A stretch of DNA of 64,000 nt, from assembly GCA_029379225.1 (NCBI GenBank), contig JAQYWR010000002.1, forward strand, positions 124,001 through 188,000. The letters run 5' to 3'. The position numbers and the translations under genes are program-made. Each line of letters opens with the position of its first letter. Position 1 is the first letter of the stretch. This stretch comes from Nostoc sp. S4. GTDB taxonomy: Bacteria > Cyanobacteriota > Cyanobacteriia > Cyanobacteriales > Nostocaceae. The notes under the pieces are model-generated. The model was given only the letters and a program-made list of their open reading frames with translations. It was not told where the DNA came from and searched no databases. Below, piece after piece: positions 47,805 through 55,095 of the stretch.

Positions 47805-48231
47805 ATAAGTAGGTGGGTAGGAAAATTTATCGTTGAGGTAAAGCAGGAGGAAAGAGAGTTTTAGTTTAGTTAATCTTTCTTCACATGGTTTGGTTTTATT
47901 GTGCCGACTTACTTAGAGAAATACAGATTAGAAAAAAGCCCTCCGAGCAATACGGGGGCTTTTATAGAAGCAGCTATTTTTAAAATCCAAGTTCGCACCA
48001 AAAAAAGCTAGGTTTTATAGCAGGAGGCAGGGGACAGAAGGCAGTTCTTGCTGGAGGCAAGAGGTAAAAACATTACTCTTGTTGACATTCACGCTTGTTA
48101 TTATGTCCTAAGCTAAGTAAGTCGGCACAATAAAACCAAACCATGTGAAGAAAGATTAACTAGACTAGAACTCTCTTTCCTCCTGCCTCCTGCCTTACCT
48201 CAACGATAAATTTTCCTACCCACCTACTTAT
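47805..48231. mobile_element. Fold-back (long inverted repeat) element
   Basis: Left arm 47805-47916 and right arm 48113-48231 are inverted copies of ~112-119 bp, ~90% alike by eye (ATAAGTAGGTGGGTAGGAAA ... GTGCCGACTTACTTAG). They enclose ~196 bp without genes: a terminator-like hairpin and G-rich 7-nt-type repeats. The right arm contains an extra GGCAGGA unit. A degenerate relative of the right arm lies at 50424-50607. No transposase gene. Behaves like a MITE or fold-back element. Confidence 0.8.
47935..47964 (+). terminator. Terminator-like hairpin inside the fold-back element
   Basis: AAAGCCC-T-CCG pairs with CGGGGGCTTT (one bulged T) followed by T-rich sequence and preceded by an A run, so it could work in either direction. 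It may terminate the NUDIX transcript. Confidence 0.65.
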
Positions 48232-48303
48232 ATAACTACGGCTATATCTACAGAGACTATGAAAATTTTGGGAATCGCTCTTACTGGGTAGAATTATCAT
48301 AGT

Positions 48304-49095
48304 CTAAATCCAGAGTAAACTTACCCAAGTTTTTATACCGACAATTCCATCAGCTTGTAATCCTTTAGATTTTTGAAAACTAACAATTGCATCTTTAACT
48401 AAATCAGTGAAATGCCCATCAATGACATCAGTATATAATCCAATATCTTTTAACTGCTGTTGTAATTGTTTTACTCTTAGTCCAGAATCTCCGAACTGTA
48501 AGTCATTAAATCTATTCAAATCAGCTCGACCACTAACACCAGCTACACCAGATACATCACCTTCAAATTGATGGATTAGGTATTGCCCTTGCCAAGCACT
48601 AGGAATACTTGGGTTCTGAGTTCCATAGTGAGCAATCCATAACGGATAATTAGCAAAATCAGATGGATTGCCAAGTTGTTGCCAAAAACTGGGAAAGGTA
48701 TAAATAATTGGTTTAATTGGTTTTTGTGTTTGTTGTAAAAGGGCTTTTTCCACTTCTGCTAACCACTGCTTCGCTGCATTAATTACAGCTTGGCTACTGA
48801 CTTTGTCAGTTATCTCTACATCCAGAACAGGTGGCAGGTCTCCCGGTTCTAATTTACCTAGAGTTTTTAAGAATTCCTTTGCTTGGTCAACTGGGTTAGA
48901 TGTATGTGGGTGAAAGAAATGATAAGCACCCCGAATAATACCAACAGCTTTCATGGTCTGCCAGTGATGAGCAAAAGCAGAGTCTTTAATACTAGCTCCC
49001 TCTGTGGCTTTGACAAAGGCGAAGGTTTTACCAGAGTTTTTGACTGCTGTCCAATCTACTCTGCCATCTCGATCGTAAACATCAATTCCTTGCAT
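48304..49095 (-). CDS. GH25 lysozyme with peptidoglycan-binding domain
   Basis: 263 residues. Glycoside hydrolase 25 (~1-195): opens QGIDVYDRDGRVDW, with FVKATEGASIKD, GAYHFFHP and PVLDVEITDK (catalytic Asp/Glu acids D and E). A PG_binding_1 domain follows (~205-263; GDSGLRVKQLQQQLKDIGLY, FQKSKGLQADGIVG). No signal peptide from ATG 49095, which is chosen because GH25 homology starts there; the frame is open 19 codons upstream from a TTG without changing that. Cleaves muramic-glucosamine links of peptidoglycan. Could be a wall-remodelling or prophage-type enzyme; no phage genes are adjacent. Confidence 0.92.
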   Translation of the reverse strand: MQGIDVYDRDGRVDWTAVKNSGKTFAFVKATEGASIKDSAFAHHWQTMKAVGIIRGAYHFFHPHTSNPVDQAKEFLKTLGKLEPGDLPPVLDVEITDKVSSQAVINAAKQWLAEVEKALLQQTQKPIKPIIYTFPSFWQQLGNPSDFANYPLWIAHYGTQNPSIPSAWQGQYLIHQFEGDVSGVAGVSGRADLNRFNDLQFGDSGLRVKQLQQQLKDIGLYTDVIDGHFTDLVKDAIVSFQKSKGLQADGIVGIKTWVSLLWI

Positions 49096-49196
49096 ACAAT
49101 TTTTTACCTTTTGGAATAGTACAATACTGAACTTATCAGAGGTTCTAATCAAATTTATGCGATTTCCGAATATTTAAGTTAAGTACAGAAATTTAC

Positions 49197-49838
49197 TTAA
49201 GGTTGAGTACCAACCAGTCGTAATGGAGTCACTCTGACTTTGCCTGTACAAGGGTGGATTTCTTCCGTCAGGGTAAAGTGTTGGTAAGCATTAGGAGGCG
49301 TGATTTGAATTTTAGTAGATGTTGGGCAGTGTTCCTCTGAGGAGCTAACGTGGTTGTATGCTATCTGAAATGAGGCTTGTGCCCCAGGAGCTAAAGTTAC
49401 TTGTTGTCGAGGTTGTTTACTCGAAAAGTAAGTGTCCTGGGAGCGGAGAACTTTAACCCCCTCCAAAGGCCGATCTTTGGCATCCAATAATGCTAATCCC
49501 GGATAACCGTGTAAGGTACAAGGGAATGAGGCGTTATTGGTAAAGGCGTAGGTGAGTCCAACGTTACCAACGCCAGCATCTTCGGAGACTCGGCGGACTG
49601 ATAATTGGCTAGTTTCACAGCGGGTCGGATTTGTGGCAATAGTGACTTGAGAAGTAGGAAGCTCTGTAGTTTTTTCTGTCGCTGTAGGTGTTGAGGTCAA
49701 TACAGTTTGCTTCGTCACCTGCTGGGTGCTTGCTGGCAAGGCTTGCGGCTGTTTTGTAACAGAGGAAGAACCGACACAACCAGCAGTCATAGCAGTTAGG
49801 AGCAACAATATACTGCCTTCCAGAATTAGAATTCGCAT
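49197..49838 (-). CDS. DUF4232 lipoprotein
   Basis: 213 residues. N-terminal lipoprotein signal with lipobox TAGC (Cys at residue 21, MTAGCVGSSS). A Thr/Ser/Gln-rich linker (residues ~25-70) leads to a DUF4232 domain (RCETSQLSVRRVSEDAGVG, LTYAFTNNASFPCTLHGYPGLALLD) with paired Cys. The domain is beta-sandwich and of unknown function. Probably anchored in the envelope. Upstream of the GH25 gene on the same strand by 101 bp, possibly co-transcribed. Confidence 0.88.
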   Translation of the reverse strand: MRILILEGSILLLLTAMTAGCVGSSSVTKQPQALPASTQQVTKQTVLTSTPTATEKTTELPTSQVTIATNPTRCETSQLSVRRVSEDAGVGNVGLTYAFTNNASFPCTLHGYPGLALLDAKDRPLEGVKVLRSQDTYFSSKQPRQQVTLAPGAQASFQIAYNHVSSSEEHCPTSTKIQITPPNAYQHFTLTEEIHPCTGKVRVTPLRLVGTQP

Positions 49839-49900
49839 ATCTTCTTTTTTGTAGTGAACTACCTACAATGATGCTTAATATACAGTGTAAGTTTCCAAAT

Positions 49901-49999
49901 TCAACCTAATTCAAAATTATTTATTGTTTCAATCAAAGCACTAATAATTCTTAGTTCACTCATTAAATGCCCTGGATGGTCAACCATAATAAATTCAAC
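49901..49999 (-). pseudogene. 3' remnant of a prolyl iminopeptidase gene
   Basis: 33 codons that align with the C-terminus of the intact pip product at 53041: VEFIMVDHPGHLMSE against AEFIVVPDAGHSMSE, then ISALIETINNFE against CSALIEATDKFA, including the His of the catalytic triad. Frame maintained to a stop at 49901. It is 3 kb downstream of pip in pip's own direction of transcription, with the DUF4347 gene between, in opposite orientation. Confidence 0.82.
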
Positions 50000-50423
50000 T
50001 TATAGAAAAGCAAAAGCAGAAATTAAAATCTAGATAATAAGTTTTACTAATTTTTTATAAAACGTTTAATTAAATAATAATTCTGTAAGTTGATATTTTT
50101 AGGTTAGTTTTATTATTGGATATTTGATATCAGATAAATGCTCGACTAAACTCTGTTGAATAGCTCCAATGAATTCTATTTATGTAGGCTTTCGCTGATG
50201 ACGATAAATTTCCTTAAATCTAGCAAAATTAGTCTCAAAATCCTCAGACATAAAGCTTAATTACTTGAGTTTTTCAACGATAACATTGAATTCATCTCAC
50301 TGAATCTTACTCTCACGCCAAGTAACTTCTAACAACATAGTTGTGCTTATCTTGTTTGATTTGTCAAGTTAATTTATCTTAAATTTAGATGAGTTTAACC
50401 TGGATTTAAGTAGAACTATGTGA

Positions 50424-50607
50424 AAAAACCAAACTATGTAAATAAAAATCAAATAGGCTAAAACCCTCTTTCCATCTGCTTCCTGCCTCCTGGTCACTGA
50501 ACGTACCCCTGCTCTTAAGCAAGCAACGCGTAGCGTCTGGTAGAGAAGCCGAAGTGTGCCTTCTGCCCGATCTTAATAATAAATATTCACGCCTACCTAC
50601 TTAGCGA
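50424..50607. repeat. Degenerate relative of the fold-back element arm
   Basis: 50424-50493 resembles the right arm of 47805-48231 (AAAACCAAACTATGT..., CCCTCTTTCCATCTGCTTCC) and 50590-50607 its outer end (CGCCTACCTACTTAGCG). Between them sits an unrelated repeat (50517-50548). Confidence 0.5.
50517..50548 (+). repeat. Dispersed repeat GCGTCTGGTAGA (copy 3)
   Basis: AAGCAAGCAACGCGTAGCG then TCTGGTAGAGAAG; see 1469-1503. Confidence 0.7.
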
Positions 50608-50855
50608 TCGCTTATTTTCTACCCAATCTGACAAAATCAGATTGCTTCAGCTAAACTTTTCCTCTTGTCAAAATTATAATTTGTAATTACTGTAAGTATG
50701 CTGTACTCTAAATTCAGTGTGCTTTGGGCGTGATAGTTTGAAAATATCATACCCAGTATCCCCGACTTACGGAATGTATGTGGTTTCAAGTGATTTCTTG
50801 CTGTTTTTTGTCATAAATTTAATTTTCGTACACGTTTATTCAAGAAGCCTCATAT

Positions 50856-52874
50856 ATGTTTGAAACAAACTTTTCTGATTTCGATGACTCGGCTTTGCCT
50901 ACTGGTTTTCCCTCAAGTCAGAGTCTAGGATCGAACTTAATTCCTAACTTCTTGTCAGCTCAGGCACAGTTAATAAATCCTCAGTCAATTGCCTTCGTCG
51001 ATTTAAATATTCCTGACGCACAAAAAATTCTTCAAAATTTAACTGCTGACGTTATTATTCCGCTTTCACCCGAACAAGATAGTATTACGCAAATCACTCA
51101 GACGCTCTCTCATTATGACAATCTTTTAGGGGTTCATGTTATTTCCCACGGCAGCTCTGGGCAACTGAACCTCGGGGATTCTCTAGTCAATCTTCAGACA
51201 CTCAACAGCCGAAGTCAAGATTTACAAACCTGGGCAGATGCCTTGGCGCCTGATGCCGATATCTTGCTCTACGGTTGTGATGTTGCCGCAGGTACAGTGG
51301 GGAGTACCTTTGTTTCCAGATTGGGGCAATTGACTGGCGCTGATGTAGCTGCATCGACAGATCCAACTGGGAATGTATCTCAAGGTGGCAACTGGGTACT
51401 GGAGTACGCAACTGGTGCAATTGAATCTCCTCTAGCCATTAAGCCTTCGCTTTTAAACACCTATAATGGGCTATTGGCTAGCTTTGATTACACTAATTTT
51501 GCGAGTACGAGTGGACTCAAACTTAACGGTAGTTCGGCCCAGTTTGGTACTGCACTGCGTTTGACTCCAGCCTCTACATCTCAGGCGGGTAGTGTTTTCT
51601 ATACCACTCCAATTGCCTTGAATGCTAACACCTCCTTTCAAACCCAGTTCCAATTTCAATTGAGAGGTGGAACTCTTGGTTCGGATGGATTTACCTTTGT
51701 GCTGCAAAATAGTGCAGCAAAGGCCAATGCTAAAGGTAGTATCGGTGGCAATTTAGGCTATGGCGGGACTCTCACCCCTATTACTGAAAGTTTGGCGATT
51801 AAGTTTGACACTCATAAGAATGCAACAGATCCTAACAACAACAATATTGCGGTGCTGCGAGATGGTAATGTGAACGCTGCGCTTGCAACCACTAGTACTG
51901 TAACTGATTCAAACTTAGGTACGCCAATCGATCTCAACTCTGGTACGCCAATAAATGCTTGGATTGAGTACAATGGCAATACCGACAAACTGGATGTTTT
52001 CCTTTCCGAAAGTTCGACTAAACTTGCAACCGCCAAAGCAGCACTTTCCTACCAGATTGATTTGACTTCTGTTCTCGGTTCCCAAGCGTTTGTTGGCTTT
52101 ACTGCTGGGACGGGAGCTAAATTTAATGCTCAAGATATTAACAGTTGGAAATTCGAATCCAATAATGATAGTGATGGCTCAACTGGTAATGATAGTGATG
52201 GCTCAACTGGTAATGATAGTGATGGCTCAAGTGGATTAATAGGCTATTGGAAATTTGAAGAAGCAGCAGGTAATACTGTTTTAGATAGTTCTGGTAAAAA
52301 TAATAATGGATCGTTGATTAATTCGAGTAGAACGGTTGGGTTATATGGCCAAGCTCTTGAAGTGAGTGGAAAGAATAGCTCCCATGCCAGTATACCTGCT
52401 TCAGCTACTCTTAACTCTATGACTAATCAACTCACTGTCTCAGCTTGGGTACGTCCAAATGGTCAACCAGTGGGTTTTCATGCTGTTGTAAATAGACAGA
52501 TTGGCACTCTTATTCATCCCGATCAATTCTTTTTGGGGTTTGGTCCTAAGAATCAAGTAACTACCTATAAATGGGAAATAGGCACTACAAATGGTGAAGC
52601 TAGTGTTTACAAAGGTACACCAGCTAGCGATCGCTGGGTACATATGGTAGGGACATACGATGGCAGTACAATCAATCTTTATGTTGACGGTGTGCAAATT
52701 GGTAGTAGCCCGCTTACTGGCAACATATTAGTAGATAACAATCCAGTAACTATTGGTGCAGCGGAAAACTATGCTGATGGGAGACCATTGGGTGACCGTT
52801 TCAATGGATTAATTGATGAAGTCCGCATCTATAATCGTGCTTTGAGTGCGACTGAAATTAAAAACTTACCGTGA
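50856..52874 (+). CDS. DUF4347 / L-type lectin / LamG multidomain surface protein
   Basis: 672 residues. Residues ~40-215: DUF4347 (AFVDLNIPDAQKIL, LLGVHVISHGSSGQLNLG, DILLYGCDVAAGTVGSTFV), a caspase-like-fold extracellular domain common in giant cyanobacterial proteins. ~215-440: legume-type (L-type) lectin domain (SDGFTFVLQN, IKFDTHKN). A linker with three copies of NDSDGSTG (52163-52230) follows. ~455-672: LamG/concanavalin-like domain (LIGYWKFEEAAGNTVLDSSG, FNGLIDEVRIYNRALS). No signal peptide, but type I secretion is usual for DUF4347 proteins. Sits between pip and the pip 3' remnant. Confidence 0.9.
   Translation: MFETNFSDFDDSALPTGFPSSQSLGSNLIPNFLSAQAQLINPQSIAFVDLNIPDAQKILQNLTADVIIPLSPEQDSITQITQTLSHYDNLLGVHVISHGSSGQLNLGDSLVNLQTLNSRSQDLQTWADALAPDADILLYGCDVAAGTVGSTFVSRLGQLTGADVAASTDPTGNVSQGGNWVLEYATGAIESPLAIKPSLLNTYNGLLASFDYTNFASTSGLKLNGSSAQFGTALRLTPASTSQAGSVFYTTPIALNANTSFQTQFQFQLRGGTLGSDGFTFVLQNSAAKANAKGSIGGNLGYGGTLTPITESLAIKFDTHKNATDPNNNNIAVLRDGNVNAALATTSTVTDSNLGTPIDLNSGTPINAWIEYNGNTDKLDVFLSESSTKLATAKAALSYQIDLTSVLGSQAFVGFTAGTGAKFNAQDINSWKFESNNDSDGSTGNDSDGSTGNDSDGSSGLIGYWKFEEAAGNTVLDSSGKNNNGSLINSSRTVGLYGQALEVSGKNSSHASIPASATLNSMTNQLTVSAWVRPNGQPVGFHAVVNRQIGTLIHPDQFFLGFGPKNQVTTYKWEIGTTNGEASVYKGTPASDRWVHMVGTYDGSTINLYVDGVQIGSSPLTGNILVDNNPVTIGAAENYADGRPLGDRFNGLIDEVRIYNRALSATEIKNLP
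52163..52230 (+). repeat. 24-bp in-frame tandem repeat
   Basis: Three near-identical units of AATGATAGTGATGGCTCAAC plus TGGT, encoding NDSDGSTG, in the linker of the DUF4347 protein. Confidence 0.9.
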
Positions 52875-52913
52875 AATAGTTTACTAATCGAAGAAAACAA
52901 AGGTATGGACAAG

Positions 52914-52944
52914 TTTAGTTAGGGAATAATATTCCCTAACTAAA
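52914..52944. terminator. Perfect palindromic hairpin between the convergent DUF4347 and pip genes
   Basis: 14-bp stem TTTAGTTAGGGAAT / ATTCCCTAACTAAA with a 3-nt loop, 40 bp after the DUF4347 stop. Likely bidirectional transcript end; no strong U tract beyond the stem. Confidence 0.65.
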
Positions 52945-53040
52945 AATCTATTGAGGGCATCGGTAAAAGGGTAAGGTAATTAGATTGTTATGAAGATTAT
53001 TACAGCTTAATACAAGACAAAAACATTAGTAAAATCAACA

Positions 53041-53994
53041 TCAGCTGATTAAGTTGGCAAACTTATCTGTTGCTTCAATTAAGGCACTGCAAATTCCTGG
53101 TTCGCTCATTGAATGTCCGGCATCAGGAACCACTATAAATTCGGCTTCGGGCCAAGCGCGATGCAATTCCCAAGCTGATATCATCGGGCAGACTACATCG
53201 TAACGTCCCTGAACGATTACAGCCGGGATATGGCGGATGCGGTCAATATTTAAAAGTAATTGTTCTTCGGTTTCAAAAAATCCCTTATTCATAAAGTAAT
53301 GGCATTCAATCCGAGCAAAAGCTGAGGCAAATTCATTTTCACCAAACTTTTGCATCAGTTCTGAATCAAAAAAAAGTCTACTTGTACTAGCTTCCCAGAT
53401 TGACCAAGCACGAGCTGCTGTCAGTTGAATATCTAAATCTGGACTGGTCAAGCGTTTATAATATGCTGCAATTAGATCTTCACGCTCATCTATAGGAATT
53501 GGTTTTAAATATTCTTCCCAAGCATCAGGAAAAATATAGCTAGTGCCTTCTTGGTAGAACCAACGCAACTCTTTTTGTCTGAGCATAAAGATACCACGAA
53601 GAATTAATCCCGTGCATCGAGAGGAATGGGTTTGACTGTAGGCTAATGATAAAGTGCTACCCCAACTACCACCAAAGACTGTCCATTTTTCTATACCTAA
53701 ATGTTGGCGCAGTTTTTCGATATCGCTGACTAAATCCCAAGTAGTGTTTTCGCGTAATTCAGCATGGGGTTTACTTTGACCGCAACCGCGTTGGTCAAAC
53801 ATCACCAGCCGCCATTTTTCTGGATGGAAATATTGACGATAAAAAGGTGGACATCCACCACCAGGCCCTCCATGTAGCAAAACAATGGGTTGACCTTCGG
53901 GGTTACCTGACTCTTCAAAATGGATAGTATGTAGGTCAGAAACCTGCAAATTTCCTTCTCGGTAAGGCTCGATCGCTGGGTAAAGTTCTCGCAT
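53041..53994 (-). CDS. pip: Prolyl aminopeptidase (proline iminopeptidase)
   Basis: 317 residues of the S33 alpha/beta hydrolase family, removing N-terminal proline from peptides. Oxyanion motif LLHGGPGGGCP (~40), MFDQRGCGQS, nucleophile elbow GGSWGSTLSLAYS (Ser ~112), Asp in VQGRYDVVCP (~268) and His in PDAGHSMSE (~296). Complete and cytoplasmic. ATG 53994. The last ~33 codons have a diverged partner at 49901-49999. Confidence 0.95.
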   Translation of the reverse strand: MRELYPAIEPYREGNLQVSDLHTIHFEESGNPEGQPIVLLHGGPGGGCPPFYRQYFHPEKWRLVMFDQRGCGQSKPHAELRENTTWDLVSDIEKLRQHLGIEKWTVFGGSWGSTLSLAYSQTHSSRCTGLILRGIFMLRQKELRWFYQEGTSYIFPDAWEEYLKPIPIDEREDLIAAYYKRLTSPDLDIQLTAARAWSIWEASTSRLFFDSELMQKFGENEFASAFARIECHYFMNKGFFETEEQLLLNIDRIRHIPAVIVQGRYDVVCPMISAWELHRAWPEAEFIVVPDAGHSMSEPGICSALIEATDKFANLIS

Positions 53995-54213
53995 TTTAGA
54001 TATCCTATCAGCAATACAATCATAGCGATCGCTATGATTTTATGTAACTTCCAAACAAAAAATTTATGAGCATCTAAATAATAAATGAAACATACCTTGA
54101 AAAGCTAATTAATGGACAAGTATAAGGGACTATCAGTTATGATGGGCGACTGTATCACACAATTCGGATTTATAAATCTGGAAATTTTAATTGCTTATCA
54201 GGTGAGGAGGGTT

Positions 54214-54648
54214 ATGGATGAAGTCGTCAAAAAATTAGCTGCATTGGGTTTACCTGGAATGATTTTAGCGCTGGCAATGGCAGCTACAAAATTTACAGGT
54301 AGTGCTGCCATCACCGCTGCTTTAACTTTTCTTGGTGGGCCTGCGGGAATGCTGGGTGGAATTGCTGTTTTGGGACTAATAGGTTTGATTAGCAATGCTT
54401 TGGCCAAAGTAATTTTGGAAGGCTTTTTAATAGGTATTTATAGCCAGCGACGAGAGACTGAATCACAGACAAAGCTTCTTAAAGAAATTGATTTTTTGCT
54501 ATTGTTTGACCGCAATCTCAAAGCAAGGCTCAAAGCTACTGTAAAAACTGAGGGAGTAAATGTCACTAAAGAGGTAATGGCTATTTTAGAAAATGTCCCA
54601 GGCATGACTCACGCGCATCAGATTTTAAGAGTTCTAATCCCATCATGA
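54214..54648 (+). CDS. Small glycine-rich membrane protein, unknown
   Basis: 144 residues. The open frame runs from 54112, but ATG 54214 has GGTGAGGAGGGTT directly before it, a very strong Shine-Dalgarno, so the first 34 codons are dropped. Residues ~8-75 are hydrophobic and Gly/Ala-rich (LAALGLPGMILALAMAATKF, LTFLGGPAGMLGGIAVLG), probably two or three helices with glycine-zipper packing; the rest is charged (SQRRETESQTKLLKEI). No family recognised. Its stop overlaps the start of a 56-codon gene by ATGA. Confidence 0.75.
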   Translation: MDEVVKKLAALGLPGMILALAMAATKFTGSAAITAALTFLGGPAGMLGGIAVLGLIGLISNALAKVILEGFLIGIYSQRRETESQTKLLKEIDFLLLFDRNLKARLKATVKTEGVNVTKEVMAILENVPGMTHAHQILRVLIPS

Positions 54649-54815
54649 GACTGAGAGATGGAACAGTGGTGAGAACATGGAAAAACCCCGTTGGTGTTGA
54701 CCACGTTTTTTTAAGCGATCGCAATCACAAAATGATTTACGGCGGGTTTGTCGGTTGGATTCACAGTCAAGGTTTAAATCAGGCGTTAGATTGTATTAGA
54801 AGAGACTTTACTTAA
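54645..54815 (+). CDS. 56-residue protein translationally coupled to the membrane protein
   Basis: ATG 54645 overlaps the previous TGA (ATGA, 54645-54648). The peptide starts MRLRDGTVVRTWKNPVGVDH and contains VFLSDRNHKMIYGGFVGWIH and LNQALDCIRRDF. It looks folded (mixed strands and one helix) and has no membrane segment. Family unknown. The four-base overlap and the shared strand make a two-gene coupled unit, and the absence of a separate ribosome site supports coupling. Confidence 0.7.
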   Translation: MRLRDGTVVRTWKNPVGVDHVFLSDRNHKMIYGGFVGWIHSQGLNQALDCIRRDFT

Positions 54816-54872
54816 GAGAGTAAAAATTATGTTTGATATTGCGGTTTACTAGGAAATCCTGTATTTCCCTGA

Positions 54873-55016
54873 TTAAGCGATCGCAAATTCTGTAAATGCT
54901 CGTTTACTAAGATGACGGAAGCCTAAAATAATATTGGTTTTGGGGATACCTACTGCCAACAAGGCGATCGACAATCACCAAGTCGCTGCTGTCTTCTTGA
55001 ACCCAGATTTTACTCT
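54873..55016 (-). pseudogene. 3' remnant of a XisI-like gene (frameshifted)
   Basis: Minus strand. Frame one gives KIWVQEDSSDLVIVDRLV, frame two gives AVGIPKTNIILGFRHLSK and ends RAFTEFAIA with TAA at 54873. Together they match the C-terminus of XisI (KIWIQ..., VPKxDIVLGF..., Y/FTEYAVA), a factor first described for fdxN-element excision and now known as a widespread XisH/XisI pair in cyanobacteria. One base change around GTTGGCAGT shifts the frame, and the 5' part is missing. Not functional. Confidence 0.72.
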
Positions 55017-55095
55017 TTCAGTAATTTATCTCAGTACGTTTGAATTTTATTTATATAAAAGCTACTGTAGTCTTCCTGTCAAGGATTTTTAATAA

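Larger units (their letters stand above)
49839..50855. other. 1-kb gene-poor region before the DUF4347 gene
   Basis: Holds the pip 3' remnant (49901-49999), a degenerate arm of the fold-back family (50424-50607), and the GCGTCTGGTAGA repeat copy 3 (50517-50548). A 23-codon minus-strand frame at 50180-50251 (MSEDFETNFARFKEIYRHQ) may be another scrap but cannot be assigned. Confidence 0.6.

Noticed and set aside
50180-50251. 23-codon frame MSEDFETNFARFKE
   Set aside because: Too short and without a recognised family to claim as a gene.
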